64,000 nt of DNA from Coenobita brevimanus (Eukaryota > Arthropoda > Malacostraca > Decapoda > Coenobitidae): contig CM064713.1 of assembly GCA_032717465.1 (NCBI GenBank), positions 1,908,501 through 1,972,500 on the forward strand. The letters are read 5' to 3'. Both the position numbers and the translations under genes were made by a program. Under the pieces are notes generated by a model, which had not been told where the DNA came from, made no database searches, and saw only the letters and a program-made list of their open reading frames with translations. How positions within the stretch are numbered: the stretch's first letter is position 1; every line of letters begins with the position of its first letter. Shown here in pieces: positions 50,076 through 56,210 of the stretch.

Positions 50076-52603
50076 CCTTAGTAGCTGGTAGCAAGCCAGA
50101 CTAGCAAAACTACTATGAGGCAAACAATTACGAAAAGAAATACAACTAACTCCGTTGAAGGAGCAAAACCACTTTACATTACCGGTAACATGCATAAAAT
50201 ATGAATGACAGCCTAACGGGGCAAATCTGCACAACAACAAAAACTCTTAATAAAAAGTCAGAATGCAGTTATGTTGGTTTAGCTTCTGGTGAGATGTAAT
50301 TCATTACTATCTATCTATTGGCTGATGCCTTAATCCCATAAGGGATGGCCACAAACAAATCGCCTCCATATTGTCCCGTACTCCGCCATTTCACTGCCCT
50401 GCTCCCAGCTCACCCCCCCCCCCTCTTTTATATACCTTTCCACTCTATCCCTACATCTCATCCTTGGCCTCCCCCCCTCCACCTCACTCACATACACTCT
50501 CTTCGTCAGTCTCTCGTTCTCCATCCTCTCCACAAGGCCAAACCACATCAATGTATTTCTCCTAATGCTTCCTATCACATCCACATCCACACCACAACAC
50601 TCCTTCACTTCTCATTTGTCAGTCTGTCTCTTGATGTGATTCCACATGCTCCTCTCAAATAACTCATTTCCACTGCCCTCATACTTGACTCGTGTCCCTC
50701 CAACAAGGTCCATGCTTCACTTCCATACGTTACCGTACAATAGGTATCACAACACTGTCATGCAGTGTTTCTTGTCACTGCTTTCAAAGAACCAGCAACC
50801 TTTCTTCCTTGTTGTATCCTTTCAAGCACTTCACCTTCTAAACTTCCATCCTTACTCATCACACTACCCAAGTACTTAAAAGCACTCACATTTTCCATTT
50901 CCTCCTCATCCAACCTCACTGTACATTCAGTGGCTTCATTTCTCTCAAAGACCATAACTTTACTCTTCCCTACATTCACCTTTAGATTTCATTTCCTACA
51001 CACTCTCCCAAACTCATTCACCAAACCTTGCAGCTTCCCTTTGTCATCACTTAACAACACTGTATCATCTGCAAACAAGAGTACAGTACAGGGAGTTTCT
51101 ACATACCATACTGCCCTCTCTCACTGGGGGTGCTCCAACATCCACTGCCCTACCTTGTGTCTCTTTTTTAAACCCATCCATATACAGACTGAATAACCAT
51201 GGAGACATGACACATCCCTGTTTCAATCTAACCTTCAAACAGAAAAATTTACTCAGTTCACTGTCCACATGCATTGCAGCCTTAGAACTCTCATACGTAC
51301 CCTTCACAGCGTTCAACAACTTCCTATTTACTCCATGTATTCTTAATACAGTACTTTCCACAATCCTTGTCTATCCACCCTGTCATATGCTTTTTCCAAA
51401 TCCAGGAAGGCTGCAATACTTCTCTCCCCTCTCTAGAAACTTTTCCACTAAAGACCTAAGAATGAATATCTGATCTAAACAACCTCTTCCCTTCATTACA
51501 TTAACTACTGTAATTTCTGTCAGCAACAATGTACATGACGAAATATAGGCTACTTGCAGTGAAAACTAGATAAAAACACTAAGAAAACAACAACTACCGG
51601 TATATGAAATATTATTGTACTATCAGAAAAAAACTCTGATATGAAGAAAGTCTACTGATAAATATATTTCCACTGCTTACAGTGAGGTGTTATTTATGTG
51701 GGGAAAAAAAAAAAAAGATCTGGTAAACATACACTTTATCTAAAGCAGTAGATGCACCTTACTAAATCAGTTCTGCTTCTTCCTGATACTCTGTTATGTT
51801 TTTCTATTTATTTCGGGGGTGGTATATAAATGTTTCGTGCAAAATCTGTTTCCCCATTGTTTTTAGCTATGTTCTCCTGTGTCAAATCATTTGGCTTGTC
51901 AGCATAATGGTGGAAGGGACTGTCCTAACCTAAGTGTTTAACTAAACCTAACCTAACCTAGTATAACTGTACCTAATATTACCTAACCCAGCATCCAGTT
52001 GGGAAACAAAAACCACCTTCAAATACACTAAGACTGACAACTGTAAGTATGGCTTTAGGAACGTGATGATAAAAAGTGGGAAATTTTCATCAGGAAAAGG
52101 TAACTTACCACCCTGAAAATAATAAGAAAAATACAGACAACAAACTGAAGGAATATGAATTGGTGAGGTCCTTCAACTTCTTCAATCAAAGTGTACAATT
52201 ACCAGAAGTCTTCCTATACAATCTGTATGTCCATAAGTAAATCAATAAGATCTTTCTTGTAAAATATAATGAAAACAACCATGAAATAGAGCAACAATTT
52301 AACGAGATGACCTTATCATCTACCCTTGACAAAAAATACACTACCTGGTTACCACTACACCCAATATTCGACTAAATGTGAACATACATAATAATAACAA
52401 CATAATCTGTGCTTAAATAATAATAATGCATCAATAATTCCCTTCTTTACTTACCTATGGTACTAACACCTGCCGCCTCCCTCACACTTGGCACAAGGTT
52501 AACGTTAATATTCTCAACTCACGTGTCCTTCCTTTTGGCCATAACTGGCGTTGAATATGAACAGATGCAGGAGTTTTGGTTCAGCAGATGTTTCAGGTGC
52601 CAT
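27696..52603 (-). CDS. CCZ1: CCZ1 orthologue, vacuolar fusion protein (complete, 10 coding exons)
   Basis: CCZ1 pairs with MON1 to form the guanine-nucleotide exchange factor that activates Rab7 on late endosomes, autophagosomes and lysosomes (established knowledge of the family). The CDS is the minus-strand join of 52523-52603, 49363-49460, 47662-47755, 43031-43240, 38989-39164, 35206-35334, 34395-34522, 33493-33814, 27885-28009 and 27696-27751: 1419 nt, 472 residues plus stop. All introns are GT-AG and the reading frame passes through every junction. Blocks collinear with animal CCZ1, from my knowledge of the family, include KILYYHP, HTQKTRQVF, WMVM, GGVSFLPLD, YHNHMNLA, HWIVGRRGDGREFYVVV, HKNANLVQV and FSNIFLIE at the C-terminus. 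Length is close to the roughly 480 residues of vertebrate CCZ1. Oddities are a Gly/Ser-rich insert near residues 341-372 and a Ser run near 244-260. The ATG is in good context (TCACCATGG). Introns total over 23 kb and are full of transposons. Transcript evidence is not available here. Confidence 0.93.
27885..28009 (-). CDS. CCZ1: CCZ1 coding exon 9
   Basis: Residues 413-454 plus one base of Asp455. VVKTGEDHWIVGRRGDGREF and YVVVSHKNANLVQVT align with IIVKAMSDYWVVGKKSDRRELYVILNQKNANLIEV. The acceptor is TTTTCCCACAG and the donor is ACAG|GTAAGA. A LINE fragment in the opposite orientation begins about 60 bp upstream of the acceptor, so the polypyrimidine tract lies close to the insertion. Confidence 0.93.
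28065..29730 (+). mobile_element. LINE with Cys/His motif, interrupted by a SINE-like insertion
   Basis: This is the same family as 21660-22605 but longer at the 5' side. It includes RT motif B/C sequence (VGEQQGSVLSPLF...LYADDLVLNAENE at 28130-28270), the Cys/His cluster (AICHK...CSVCDKWMHKRCSG...FICAV) and the C-terminal blocks after 29155. A 523-bp retroposon occupies 28632-29154. Antisense to CCZ1 in intron 8, starting about 60 bp from exon 9. Confidence 0.88.
28632..29154 (+). mobile_element. SINE-like retroposon with ATGA tail, flanked by an 11-bp target duplication
   Basis: Inserted into the Cys/His-motif LINE. GAGACATGTTA occurs at 28621-28631 and again at 29155-29165 and is single-copy in the uninterrupted relatives. 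The body has a TTCCTTCC-rich segment, a conserved inverted repeat (TGGTTTCCTG...CAAGAAACCA at 28869-28895), then GGTGGTTTAGTGAGTAATTA and GGTTTATATCCAAGGGATGG, ending (ATGA)n. This copy defines the ends of the family. Confidence 0.88.
29845..29950 (+). mobile_element. SINE-like retroposon 3' fragment
   Basis: ACTCTCATCTTAAAGGTCAG...CAGGGCTCCTATGCTCCTCA and GGATGATGGATGGG: the terminal 100 bp of the GATG-tailed family, directly followed by a long A run. Confidence 0.75.
29990..30240 (-). mobile_element. 3' end of the same poly(A)-tailed LINE family
   Basis: Minus-strand copy of the terminal 250 bp. It includes complements of AGTTCTGGAACTGTCTCCC, CTTTCAAACGCAGTGTGTTCAGGCATCTCG and GGAACAATAAGTGCGGG, with a poly(T) run at 29998-30009. 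It corresponds to 32290-32490 of the plus-strand copy. Confidence 0.75.
30368..30630 (-). mobile_element. GAT-tailed SINE-like element, minus copy (CCZ1 intron 8)
   Basis: (ATC)n at 30368 then TGGACCTCCTTTCCCACCCT...GGATACGCCAAAAACATTCA...CGGACGCTGCCATG...GGGGTGCCAAATTC, matching 20888-21155 reversed. Confidence 0.82.
30649..31590 (-). mobile_element. Second RTE-like LINE family, degenerate 3' half
   Basis: The minus strand encodes YGCETMMWHENEKSRVRAVE and ESVLRWYGHVEKMDNNRVVK (30745-31032). Upstream, toward 31560, are fragments resembling the VEKSKVMVIE and EFKYLGTV blocks of RT-encoding LINEs. The sequence differs from the GATA-tailed family, although a short GATA run sits at the far (5') end near 31600. 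In CCZ1 intron 8. Confidence 0.8.
31610..32525 (+). mobile_element. Poly(A)-tailed LINE 3' half (CCZ1 intron 8)
   Basis: RT-distal coding blocks on the plus strand: MAHLMSDLARISDWGKSN, NASKSLFLHLSSQ, LNTLGVSFSRDLS, then (after frame changes) LLNKVESKAF and SSELPACIPPPLRW...QLSNAIVN...LWNCLPLSVF and SFKCSVSRHLEMN. This block order is typical of the end of non-LTR RT polyproteins lacking RNase H. It ends in a 35-nt A tract at about 32490-32524. Antisense to CCZ1. Several frameshifts, so inactive. Confidence 0.83.
32871..33292. mobile_element. Pogo/Tigger-like MITE, second copy (CCZ1 intron 8)
   Basis: AGTAAAAACCTCGATATTAC at the left and TTATAATAAGGTCTTACTG at the right form terminal inverted repeats. 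It is collinear with the 16985-17411 copy, slightly diverged. Confidence 0.82.
33493..33814 (-). CDS. CCZ1: CCZ1 coding exon 8 (largest; Gly/Ser-rich insert)
   Basis: Residues 306-412 plus two bases of Lys413. VSQLASDIGEQ and then FRYVYHNHMNLATKTTLHSG match the LTVLASDICEQ and FKFIYFNHMNLAEKSTIH blocks of vertebrate CCZ1. Between them lies a Gly/Ser-rich stretch (about residues 341-372, with seven consecutive Gly) where vertebrates have a shorter charged linker. The acceptor is TCCAACAG and the donor is GGAA|GTGAGT. Confidence 0.94.
34395..34522 (-). CDS. CCZ1: CCZ1 coding exon 7
   Basis: Residues 263-305 plus one base of Glu306. It reads RFLGEGVTPSRRVYVRGEDG, then HLLVYTLAGATVCITLR, matching GRFL...KIFVNTDDTYEELHLIVYKAMSAAVCFMI. 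The acceptor is CATACTAG and the donor is AGAG|GTACTC. Spacing to exon 8 is 580 bp. Confidence 0.9.
35206..35334 (-). CDS. CCZ1: CCZ1 coding exon 6
   Basis: Residues 220-262 plus two bases of Arg263. CGLGMEDLRALSHYLNTHLL aligns with SGLEQDDMRILYKYLTTSLF of vertebrate CCZ1. A low-complexity Ser tract follows, encoded by TCA/TCG/TCC codons, replacing a charged linker. The acceptor is TGTTACAG and the donor is CAAG|GTGAGT. This frame is short and easily overlooked because another frame stays open over it. Confidence 0.88.
35340..36860. other. CCZ1 intron 5, proximal part
   Basis: AT-rich intronic DNA. The 125-codon frame at 35837-36214 (minus strand) overlaps no conserved motif and is likely chance. 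Confidence 0.5.
36862..37555. mobile_element. Nonautonomous DNA transposon with CACC-AATTTTCGC ends (CCZ1 intron 5)
   Basis: The left end CAGTGGGGCACCAATTTTCG faces a right end whose complement is GTAGTGCACCAACTTTCG. Subterminal GCGAAAGTGGAATTAGCGAA and GCGAAAGTGGAAGTTAGG are also related. The interior has a Gly-rich frame on the minus strand (36978-37373) with no transposase motif. TIR style suggests a pogo/Tigger relative (inference). Confidence 0.68.
38405..38690 (-). mobile_element. RTE-like LINE 3' fragment in CCZ1 intron 5
   Basis: Tail-proximal 280 bp of the LINE family (TCTATCTATCT, then GATGCCTTAATCTCATAAAGGATGGC...), corresponding to the C-terminal coding region and 3' UTR. It is degenerate and lies in the sense orientation relative to CCZ1. 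Confidence 0.8.
38838..38945 (+). repeat. Short interspersed repeat with TATAACCAGG core
   Basis: TACAGGGAAGGAGCTGAGGG, then TGTTTGTATAACCAGGCAAC...GATGCCACTACATGAAGCTGTCTCTCTCTGGC. It lies immediately downstream of CCZ1 exon 5 in the intron. Confidence 0.65.
38989..39164 (-). CDS. CCZ1: CCZ1 coding exon 5
   Basis: Residues 162-219 plus two bases of Trp220. It contains GDILAVWGGVSFLPLDRQTF and ends AFFYGHQVVW, matching DLLDIFGGISFFPLDK...YTAFLYNDQLIW of vertebrate CCZ1. The acceptor is GCTTACAG. The donor is inferred as TGTG|GTTGGT because only that choice joins exon 6 in the frame that yields QVVWCGLGMEDL. A more typical donor (TTG|GTATGC) lies 4 nt further but would break the frame. Confidence 0.88.
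39797..41284 (-). mobile_element. RTE-like LINE with 432-codon reverse-transcriptase frame (CCZ1 intron 4)
   Basis: The open frame 39986-41284 encodes an RT palm/finger region. KAPGIDG lies at residues 81-87, motif A FMDLEKAYDRVD at 209-220, motif B GLKQGYVMSPWLFNLFMDG at 267-285, and the catalytic motif C FADD at 315-318. The frame opens with RT-connector sequence, so the endonuclease domain is missing (5' truncation near 41284, next to an A/T-rich tract). The 3' end is normal (GATA tail at 39797), but compared with the copy at 50310-51490 about 270 bp is missing at the junction ...CACTCACATA|CTGTCATG near 39993. This removes the protein C-terminus and stops the frame. It sits in the sense orientation in the host intron. 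A frame this intact implies recent insertion (inference). Confidence 0.9.
41290..43030. other. CCZ1 intron 4, exon 4-proximal part
   Basis: Apart from the GA microsatellite this is unique-looking intronic DNA with no gene or known element visible. Confidence 0.5.
41513..41552. repeat. GA microsatellite in CCZ1 intron 4
   Basis: (GA)n of about 20 units. The minus-strand Leu/Ser frame over it is an artefact. Confidence 0.93.
43031..43240 (-). CDS. CCZ1: CCZ1 coding exon 4
   Basis: Residues 92-161, entering and leaving in phase 0. It reads TVAVGWVWRERDGGGGVREY, then a helical region ending LRATLSSFMNS that corresponds to the LLDKVYSSVLRQCYSMYKLF...LKERLEKFF segment of vertebrate CCZ1. Sequence identity is weaker than in neighbouring exons. 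The acceptor is TGTACAG and the donor is TCG|GTGAGT. The GGGG stretch is absent from vertebrate relatives. Confidence 0.86.
44000..44226 (-). mobile_element. RTE-like LINE 3' fragment in CCZ1 intron 3
   Basis: About 225 bp nearly identical to 7417-7640, with a (TCTA)n tail at 44000 and ending abruptly at TCTTTCACCTG. It is a short, heavily 5'-truncated copy. The high similarity to the 7.4-kb copy suggests recent activity of the family. Confidence 0.85.
44395..44786 (+). mobile_element. SINE-like retroposon, LINE-tailed (GATA) subfamily
   Basis: The 5' part (GGTAGGTGTTGGCGACCATC...CACTCACTTGATG) and hairpin (TGGTTTCCTGTAAGCCAGGAAACCA, 44591-44615) are as in the GATG-tailed copies. The 3' part instead runs into AAAGGCCACCCCTTACGGGATTATGGCGTCTGGCTATAGATAG, which is the RTE-like LINE's own 3' terminus, ending (GATA)n. 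Confidence 0.85.
44790..46010. other. CCZ1 intron 3, unique-looking part
   Basis: It contains A-tracts at 45121-45150 and 45437-45454, and a G-run cluster at 45878-45906 that could form a G-quadruplex. No gene seen. Confidence 0.5.
46015..46310. repeat. Diverged two-copy direct repeat with CA-rich ends
   Basis: AAATGGCCATAACTCAACAC...GATCAGTTGGCCATATACAC (46028-46117) is repeated with divergence as AAATGGTCATAAATCAACAC...GATCAGCTGGCCACAAACAC (46219-46298). Each copy ends in a CA-rich microsatellite. Confidence 0.82.
46316..46370. other. Long near-perfect hairpin
   Basis: GCATGTGAAAAATTGTTCTG... (46316-46340) pairs with 46346-46370 at 24 of 25 positions around the loop TTTAT. Located in CCZ1 intron 3, next to a SINE tail scrap. 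Confidence 0.85.
46371..46440 (+). mobile_element. SINE-like retroposon 3' scrap
   Basis: TGCCTAGCCCCAGGCTCCTA...GGACTGGATGATGAATGAATG: the last 70 bp of the GATG-tailed family, beginning directly after the 46316-46370 hairpin. Confidence 0.72.
46472..47069. mobile_element. hAT-like MITE with 8-bp target duplication and internal tandem duplication (CCZ1 intron 3)
   Basis: The termini CAGTGGCGTACC and GGTACGCCACTG are perfect 12-bp inverted repeats. The flanks ATCCGAAG (46464-46471) and ATCTGAAG (47070-47077) differ by one base, as expected of an aged 8-bp duplication. G-runs adjoin both ends. Inside, a roughly 130-bp unit (TATGATTCAGTCTCT... to (TA)n) occurs twice, at about 46738-46872 and 46880-47014. 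No transposase. Confidence 0.82.
46738..47014. repeat. Two-copy tandem repeat ending in TA microsatellites
   Basis: Both copies share TATGATTCAGTCTCT, ATACTGTACTACTAAAATTC and TTCGATCAAACAACTTTACA and end in (TA)n. The second copy has lost AAAAACT near its end. The repeat lies inside the hAT-like element. Confidence 0.88.
47662..47755 (-). CDS. CCZ1: CCZ1 coding exon 3
   Basis: Residues 60-91. It contains VHTQKTRQVFYQPEPDVWMV, one of the most conserved stretches of the family (HTQK.RQ.F..PE...WMVM). The acceptor is TCATTACAG and the donor is ATG|GTAACT, phase 0. Without splicing the frame ends four codons later. Confidence 0.94.
48500..49195 (+). mobile_element. LINE with Cys/His motif, degraded copy in CCZ1 intron 2
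   Basis: LLSVWKFCYLGHKLCAGGGA, then RVMLYGSKTRAANKEDIHRL and RRGLECIGVVMWRGRLRWFG show the C-terminal half of the same family as at 21.7 and 28.1 kb. The part between KKLEEV and SLCAKGSL is shortened. It ends with the shared 3' sequence ATGGACAGCCGCCATTAAGTGACC. Antisense to CCZ1. Confidence 0.83.
49363..49460 (-). CDS. CCZ1: CCZ1 coding exon 2
   Basis: Residues 28-59 plus two bases of Ser60. It reads EHEKILYYHPSSTDL and then VRHVGLAEAITRFS, matching the NKILFYHP...GLCEAIVQF region of animal CCZ1. The acceptor is CCTCAG and the donor is CCAG|GTGAGT. Confidence 0.93.
49550..49700 (-). mobile_element. RTE-like LINE 3' scrap in CCZ1 intron 1
   Basis: Degenerate 3' end (AATGCCTTAATCTCATAAGG, then GCCACAAACAAATCACC...). 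It breaks into unrelated sequence shortly after the CCTTGGTGTCCCCCC stretch. It lies just upstream of CCZ1 exon 2 on the transcribed strand. Confidence 0.7.
50310..51490 (-). mobile_element. RTE-like LINE, 3' half (CCZ1 intron 1)
   Basis: The longest 3' half of the family. It includes the C-terminal segment absent from the 39.8-kb copy (RRNTLMWFGLVERMENERLT at 50490-50580) and RT-distal sequence (VNVGKSKVMVFERNEATECT; SAFKYLGSVMSKDGSLEGEV). Motif B is visible as LKQGCVMSPWLFSLYMDG. Multiple frameshifts. The 5' end stops at CAACCTCTTCCCTTC near 51490. Confidence 0.88.
51915..51990. repeat. Short interstitial TTAGG-like telomeric motif
   Basis: CTAAACCTAACCTAACCTAG on the plus strand, i.e. about three degenerate copies of the arthropod telomere unit (TTAGG on the minus strand), with scattered CCTAAC nearby. 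In CCZ1 intron 1. Confidence 0.6.
52523..52603 (-). CDS. CCZ1: CCZ1 coding exon 1
   Basis: Residues 1-27, starting MAPETSAEPKLLHLFIFNAS and ending YGQKEGH. The hydrophobic block LLHLFIFN matches the first strand of the N-terminal longin domain of CCZ1. The donor is CAC|GTGAGT, phase 0; reading through it hits a stop two codons later. The start is chosen for its Kozak-like context and because no other in-frame ATG lies close upstream. The 5' UTR and promoter should lie above 52603 but nothing distinctive marks them. Confidence 0.88.
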
Positions 52604-52609
52604 GGTGAA

Positions 52610-53510
52610 GCAGTGAAGAGAGACAAGCCATATGAATGGAAAATTGACACATGGATGAGACAGCCGCCCAGCCTACCCACAACACACTGTCCGCATGCTT
52701 GCCTACCATTCTTCCTCCCCAATTTATTATTTTATTGTTTGCCTTTCCAAGTCTAAAATAGCTGAAGAAAATGACGTTTATAGTTGGACTTTGTACCAGG
52801 CAACGTCAGAAATTTAAAATACGTAAGCTCCTACTTCGAAACTCATACTTGTATATTTAGAATAAAGGACACTGATTCGGACATAATGAGGTTTCTTTTG
52901 AGTTTGTAATAAATACATACATTATAATAAACATAGTATACTTAAACCATTTGATTGCAGAAGTTTATTGCTGATAGATTATGGCTAAAATAAAAGAGTA
53001 CAAAGTCAAGATACAATGCATTACTTAACCAAATGCCTTGTAGGTTAAAGCCAACGCGAAGCCAAACAAGTAATAGGTGTTACTTAAAACAATGATGAGC
53101 ACATTACAATGCTATAATCAACAGTTTTTAAAGGAGGTATGAGACTCTGCTCTGTATGCATTAGGAATGAAGGCAAGCAATCATAAACGCTACTTTACGT
53201 ATTTACCCTACCTGGAGGTAGTTACCTATTGTCAAATATCAAACTAGCTGTGTTTTCGAATTTATTTATGTTTATTTGCTACAGAGGAGATAAACAAGCT
53301 CTGGAAAAGTATAATTTGATGCTAGTATACGAGGCATATTTAAAAACTAATGTGAACTACGAGCATTACAAATTATGTTTAAGTTTACCATAGGATGTTA
53401 CGTTTTCTGTAGCTACTGTAAGTACAGAGGATGTATATTATTAAGGGTCAACTCATAATTTCTTAGTGATTACCAACCCACTTTTAAGGACATGCTAACC
53501 ACCTGGTTTG
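52610..53510. other. Region upstream of CCZ1, presumptive promoter side
   Basis: This should hold the CCZ1 5' UTR and promoter by position. I see no CpG-rich island, TATA box or initiator that stands out. AT-rich and stop-rich. Confidence 0.4.
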
Positions 53511-54426
53511 CTAGTCATTCGTTCACCACATCAACTGAACTTTACACCTCCCTAATTACCTTTGCACAGACCTTTTATGATCATTACGTTCTGCAAGTCA
53601 ACCACACGAAATCCTCTGCCAGCCAGGCTAGGGAGTGGATATAGGATCGCTGTCTACGTGACAGCGAGGAGGACATGAGGATGATGAGACGAGCGACGGT
53701 TGTGTACCGCGATGACCGCACAGCTGACAACCTCCACTCCTATCTCATTGCAGCCAGGTCCTCCCACGACCTCAAATAGTGTTCGCCAGGAGTATTGGCA
53801 TTACTTTCTCCAGCACATTAACGTACACACTCCTCTATCTAGGGCATGGCGACTTGCTAACAGAGTTGTACAGTCACGTGAGTCCCCTTCCCCTCCTCTC
53901 CACCACAATCCTGTGGAATATGCCGAGAAAATGTTTGATAAATGGTCCATCCAATCTAAACTGACGTCCCTGTCTACCCCCATCAAGGCTCGCCTCTCAA
54001 CTGCTACCGGAATCAGGCTAGCACGCATTGCTGAGGCTCGCTCCACGCCCTCTCCCCTCAATGAGCACCCCATCACCAGTAGTGAATTGCGCCTTGCACT
54101 ATTGCAAGGCACGGCAACTGCCCCGGGTGATGACAGGATCACCAATGCCACACTCAGACTCATCGCTCAAGTCCCTGGCAATTCCTTACTTACACTGTTC
54201 AGCCTGTGACTCTGAAGGTAGTCTCCCTGCAGAATGGACCCGTAGCACCATTAACCTCTTCCCTAAGTCCAATTCCTTTGATTTCCATCCCATTTCCCCA
54301 GCTTCCTGCATATGCGAAATCCTCGAGAGAATCCTTTTAGCAAGGCTCCGCGATTTCCTTCGCGACCAGCTCTCTCCCCATCTCTTTGTTTCCTCCCAGG
54401 CCGAAGCACACAACTTTGCCTTGCAG

Positions 54427-54890
54427 ATTTTTTTTTTTTATAGATAATGAATGGAGGAAGGAAAAACAAAGAAAAAGAAAGTCCATGTGCCTAAAGGAAT
54501 CCCCCATTCATAAAATATTTATAACAACTGGATTTAAACTGAAGTGGATTAAATGTTTGTGGGAAACAACTCCCAGGAAGTGAATTCCAGAGTAGTAGTA
54601 GTTCTGGGGATAAATGAACTTTGACAAGCAGAGGTTCTGCATTGCGGGGGGAAAAAGTGTGAGTTTATGGACGCTTCCAGCTGCCCGAGTATTTCGGGAG
54701 AAAATGTGAAGGGGAGGCACAATTGAAGCCAGTTCGTCAGAGCACTTACGGTAAAAATATCGATAAAATAATGCTAAAGAAGCAACATCTCTACGTATTG
54801 ATAATGGAGGAAGGTCCTGCGTAATGGCAGGATCATTGATTAATCTAATGTCTTTATTTTGAATTTTATCCAACTGCCTCAATGCAACTC
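54427..54890 (-). mobile_element. LINE 3' fragment nested in another LINE
   Basis: The minus-strand frame 54508-54882 reads QLDKIQNKDIRLIND, then SIRRDVASLALFYRYFYRKC and SDELASIVPPLHIFSRNTRA, matching the block order of the 31.6-kb LINE. A short poly(T) lies at 54428-54439. The fragment interrupts the RT coding of the plus-strand LINE at 53520-57060 and is in opposite orientation. Confidence 0.83.
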
Positions 54891-55599
54891 ACCTCACACC
54901 CTCCTCTTGTGCAGCCTCCACTGACCTCAAAGATCCATTCGAGGTCGCACACCGTGACGTCATCCTTGACGAACTTGCCCACCTGGGTGCCTCTGGCCAC
55001 CTGTTCCGCTGGCTGGAAAGCAACCTGTCCCATCGCCACTCTCGGGCTTTGTTTTCAGTGATTACCGACCCATCAAACTTGGTACACCTCAGAGTGGGGT
55101 ACTTAGCCTTTTTCTCTTCAATCTTTTCACGAATAGACTTCTCCGTCTTTTAGGTCCTATCCCTGGCTCCTTTCTGATCCTAACCTATGCTGATGATATC
55201 TGCATCCACTCCCCTTTCCCCGTCACTCATCAGCGTCGGCCACATTCCCTTCTCCTGCCCCACCCTTTTCCTCCCAGCTGGTTGATATTCTCTCAGATAC
55301 CATTCACCTCAGCCGGATCCGGCATACTAAATTACCAGGCCTGACATCCTGGCTAAAAGGAATTAGTTCGGCACTAATCTGTCCTCTCCAGCTTCCTGGC
55401 CGAGATCCCGCCAGTATGTTGTCACTCCCATCCCTACTGACCCTTTGCACCCTATCTGGGCACGTACAACTCCTACTGTGCACTACACACCTTCTGCCAC
55501 TGCTTCTGACCGCGTACCAATCCCTTCACAGCTCTCCATCACTGGAACCCTTAACTGTGTAGCCCGCACCTACCATTCCCATCCTGTTCACTTCTACAT

Positions 55600-56210
55600 G
55601 ATATGGATGGTGACAAGTACTTTGCAAATGATCGTTCGAACTGTACTAGAGGTAATGGGTACAAGATTATTGGAAAGCATTTCCAATCTAATGAAGCAAA
55701 ACATTTTTCTTTAACAGGGTTGTTAACATTTGGAATAAACTGTCCAGGGATGTCGTTGACTGCAGTACAGTGGTAACATTCAATAATCGCTTGGGTAAGT
55801 ATCTTGCTTCAAATCCCCAGCTAAATGCCTTCATGACTGAATAATAATTAAGCTGTTTTTCTCTGTTTCAGCTCGTGATGAAACTATAGCAGGGAAATAC
55901 TGTGTAATTAATGATAATTGTAGCTTATTGATACTTATGGTGTATAGATATAGTAGGACAGAATATTGTTTACCCCTTTTCAGTCTTTCCAATGAAAATG
56001 CCATGTCAGCTTTTCCATGCTGCATGGTGGTCCTTTTCACTTTTTTTCTCCCAGCTTCGACTGGACGGTTTGGTGTGTTGGGAAGAACCTTCTTGCTATA
56101 CTATCCTTACCTTCAACTTCTAGAATTAGGTATCATAGTGATAGTCTTCTCTGTAACAAGCAGCCTCGAAAAGACCATTATGTCTGTTGCTGTTTGCTTT
56201 CCTTTGTACT
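55600..56210 (+). mobile_element. LINE 3' end nested in the RT/RNase H LINE
   Basis: Plus-strand coding scraps DGDKYFANDRSNCTRGNGYK and (one frame over) FNRVVNIWNKLSRDVVD...TFNNRLGKYLASN end at a TAA near 55842, followed by about 350 bp of UTR-like sequence. The NRVVNIWNKL and F...L block is characteristic of the ends of CR1/L2-type elements. The host LINE resumes at YTDSSAL near 56215. The sequence TTTGTAC occurs twice around the right junction (56204-56219). Confidence 0.72.
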
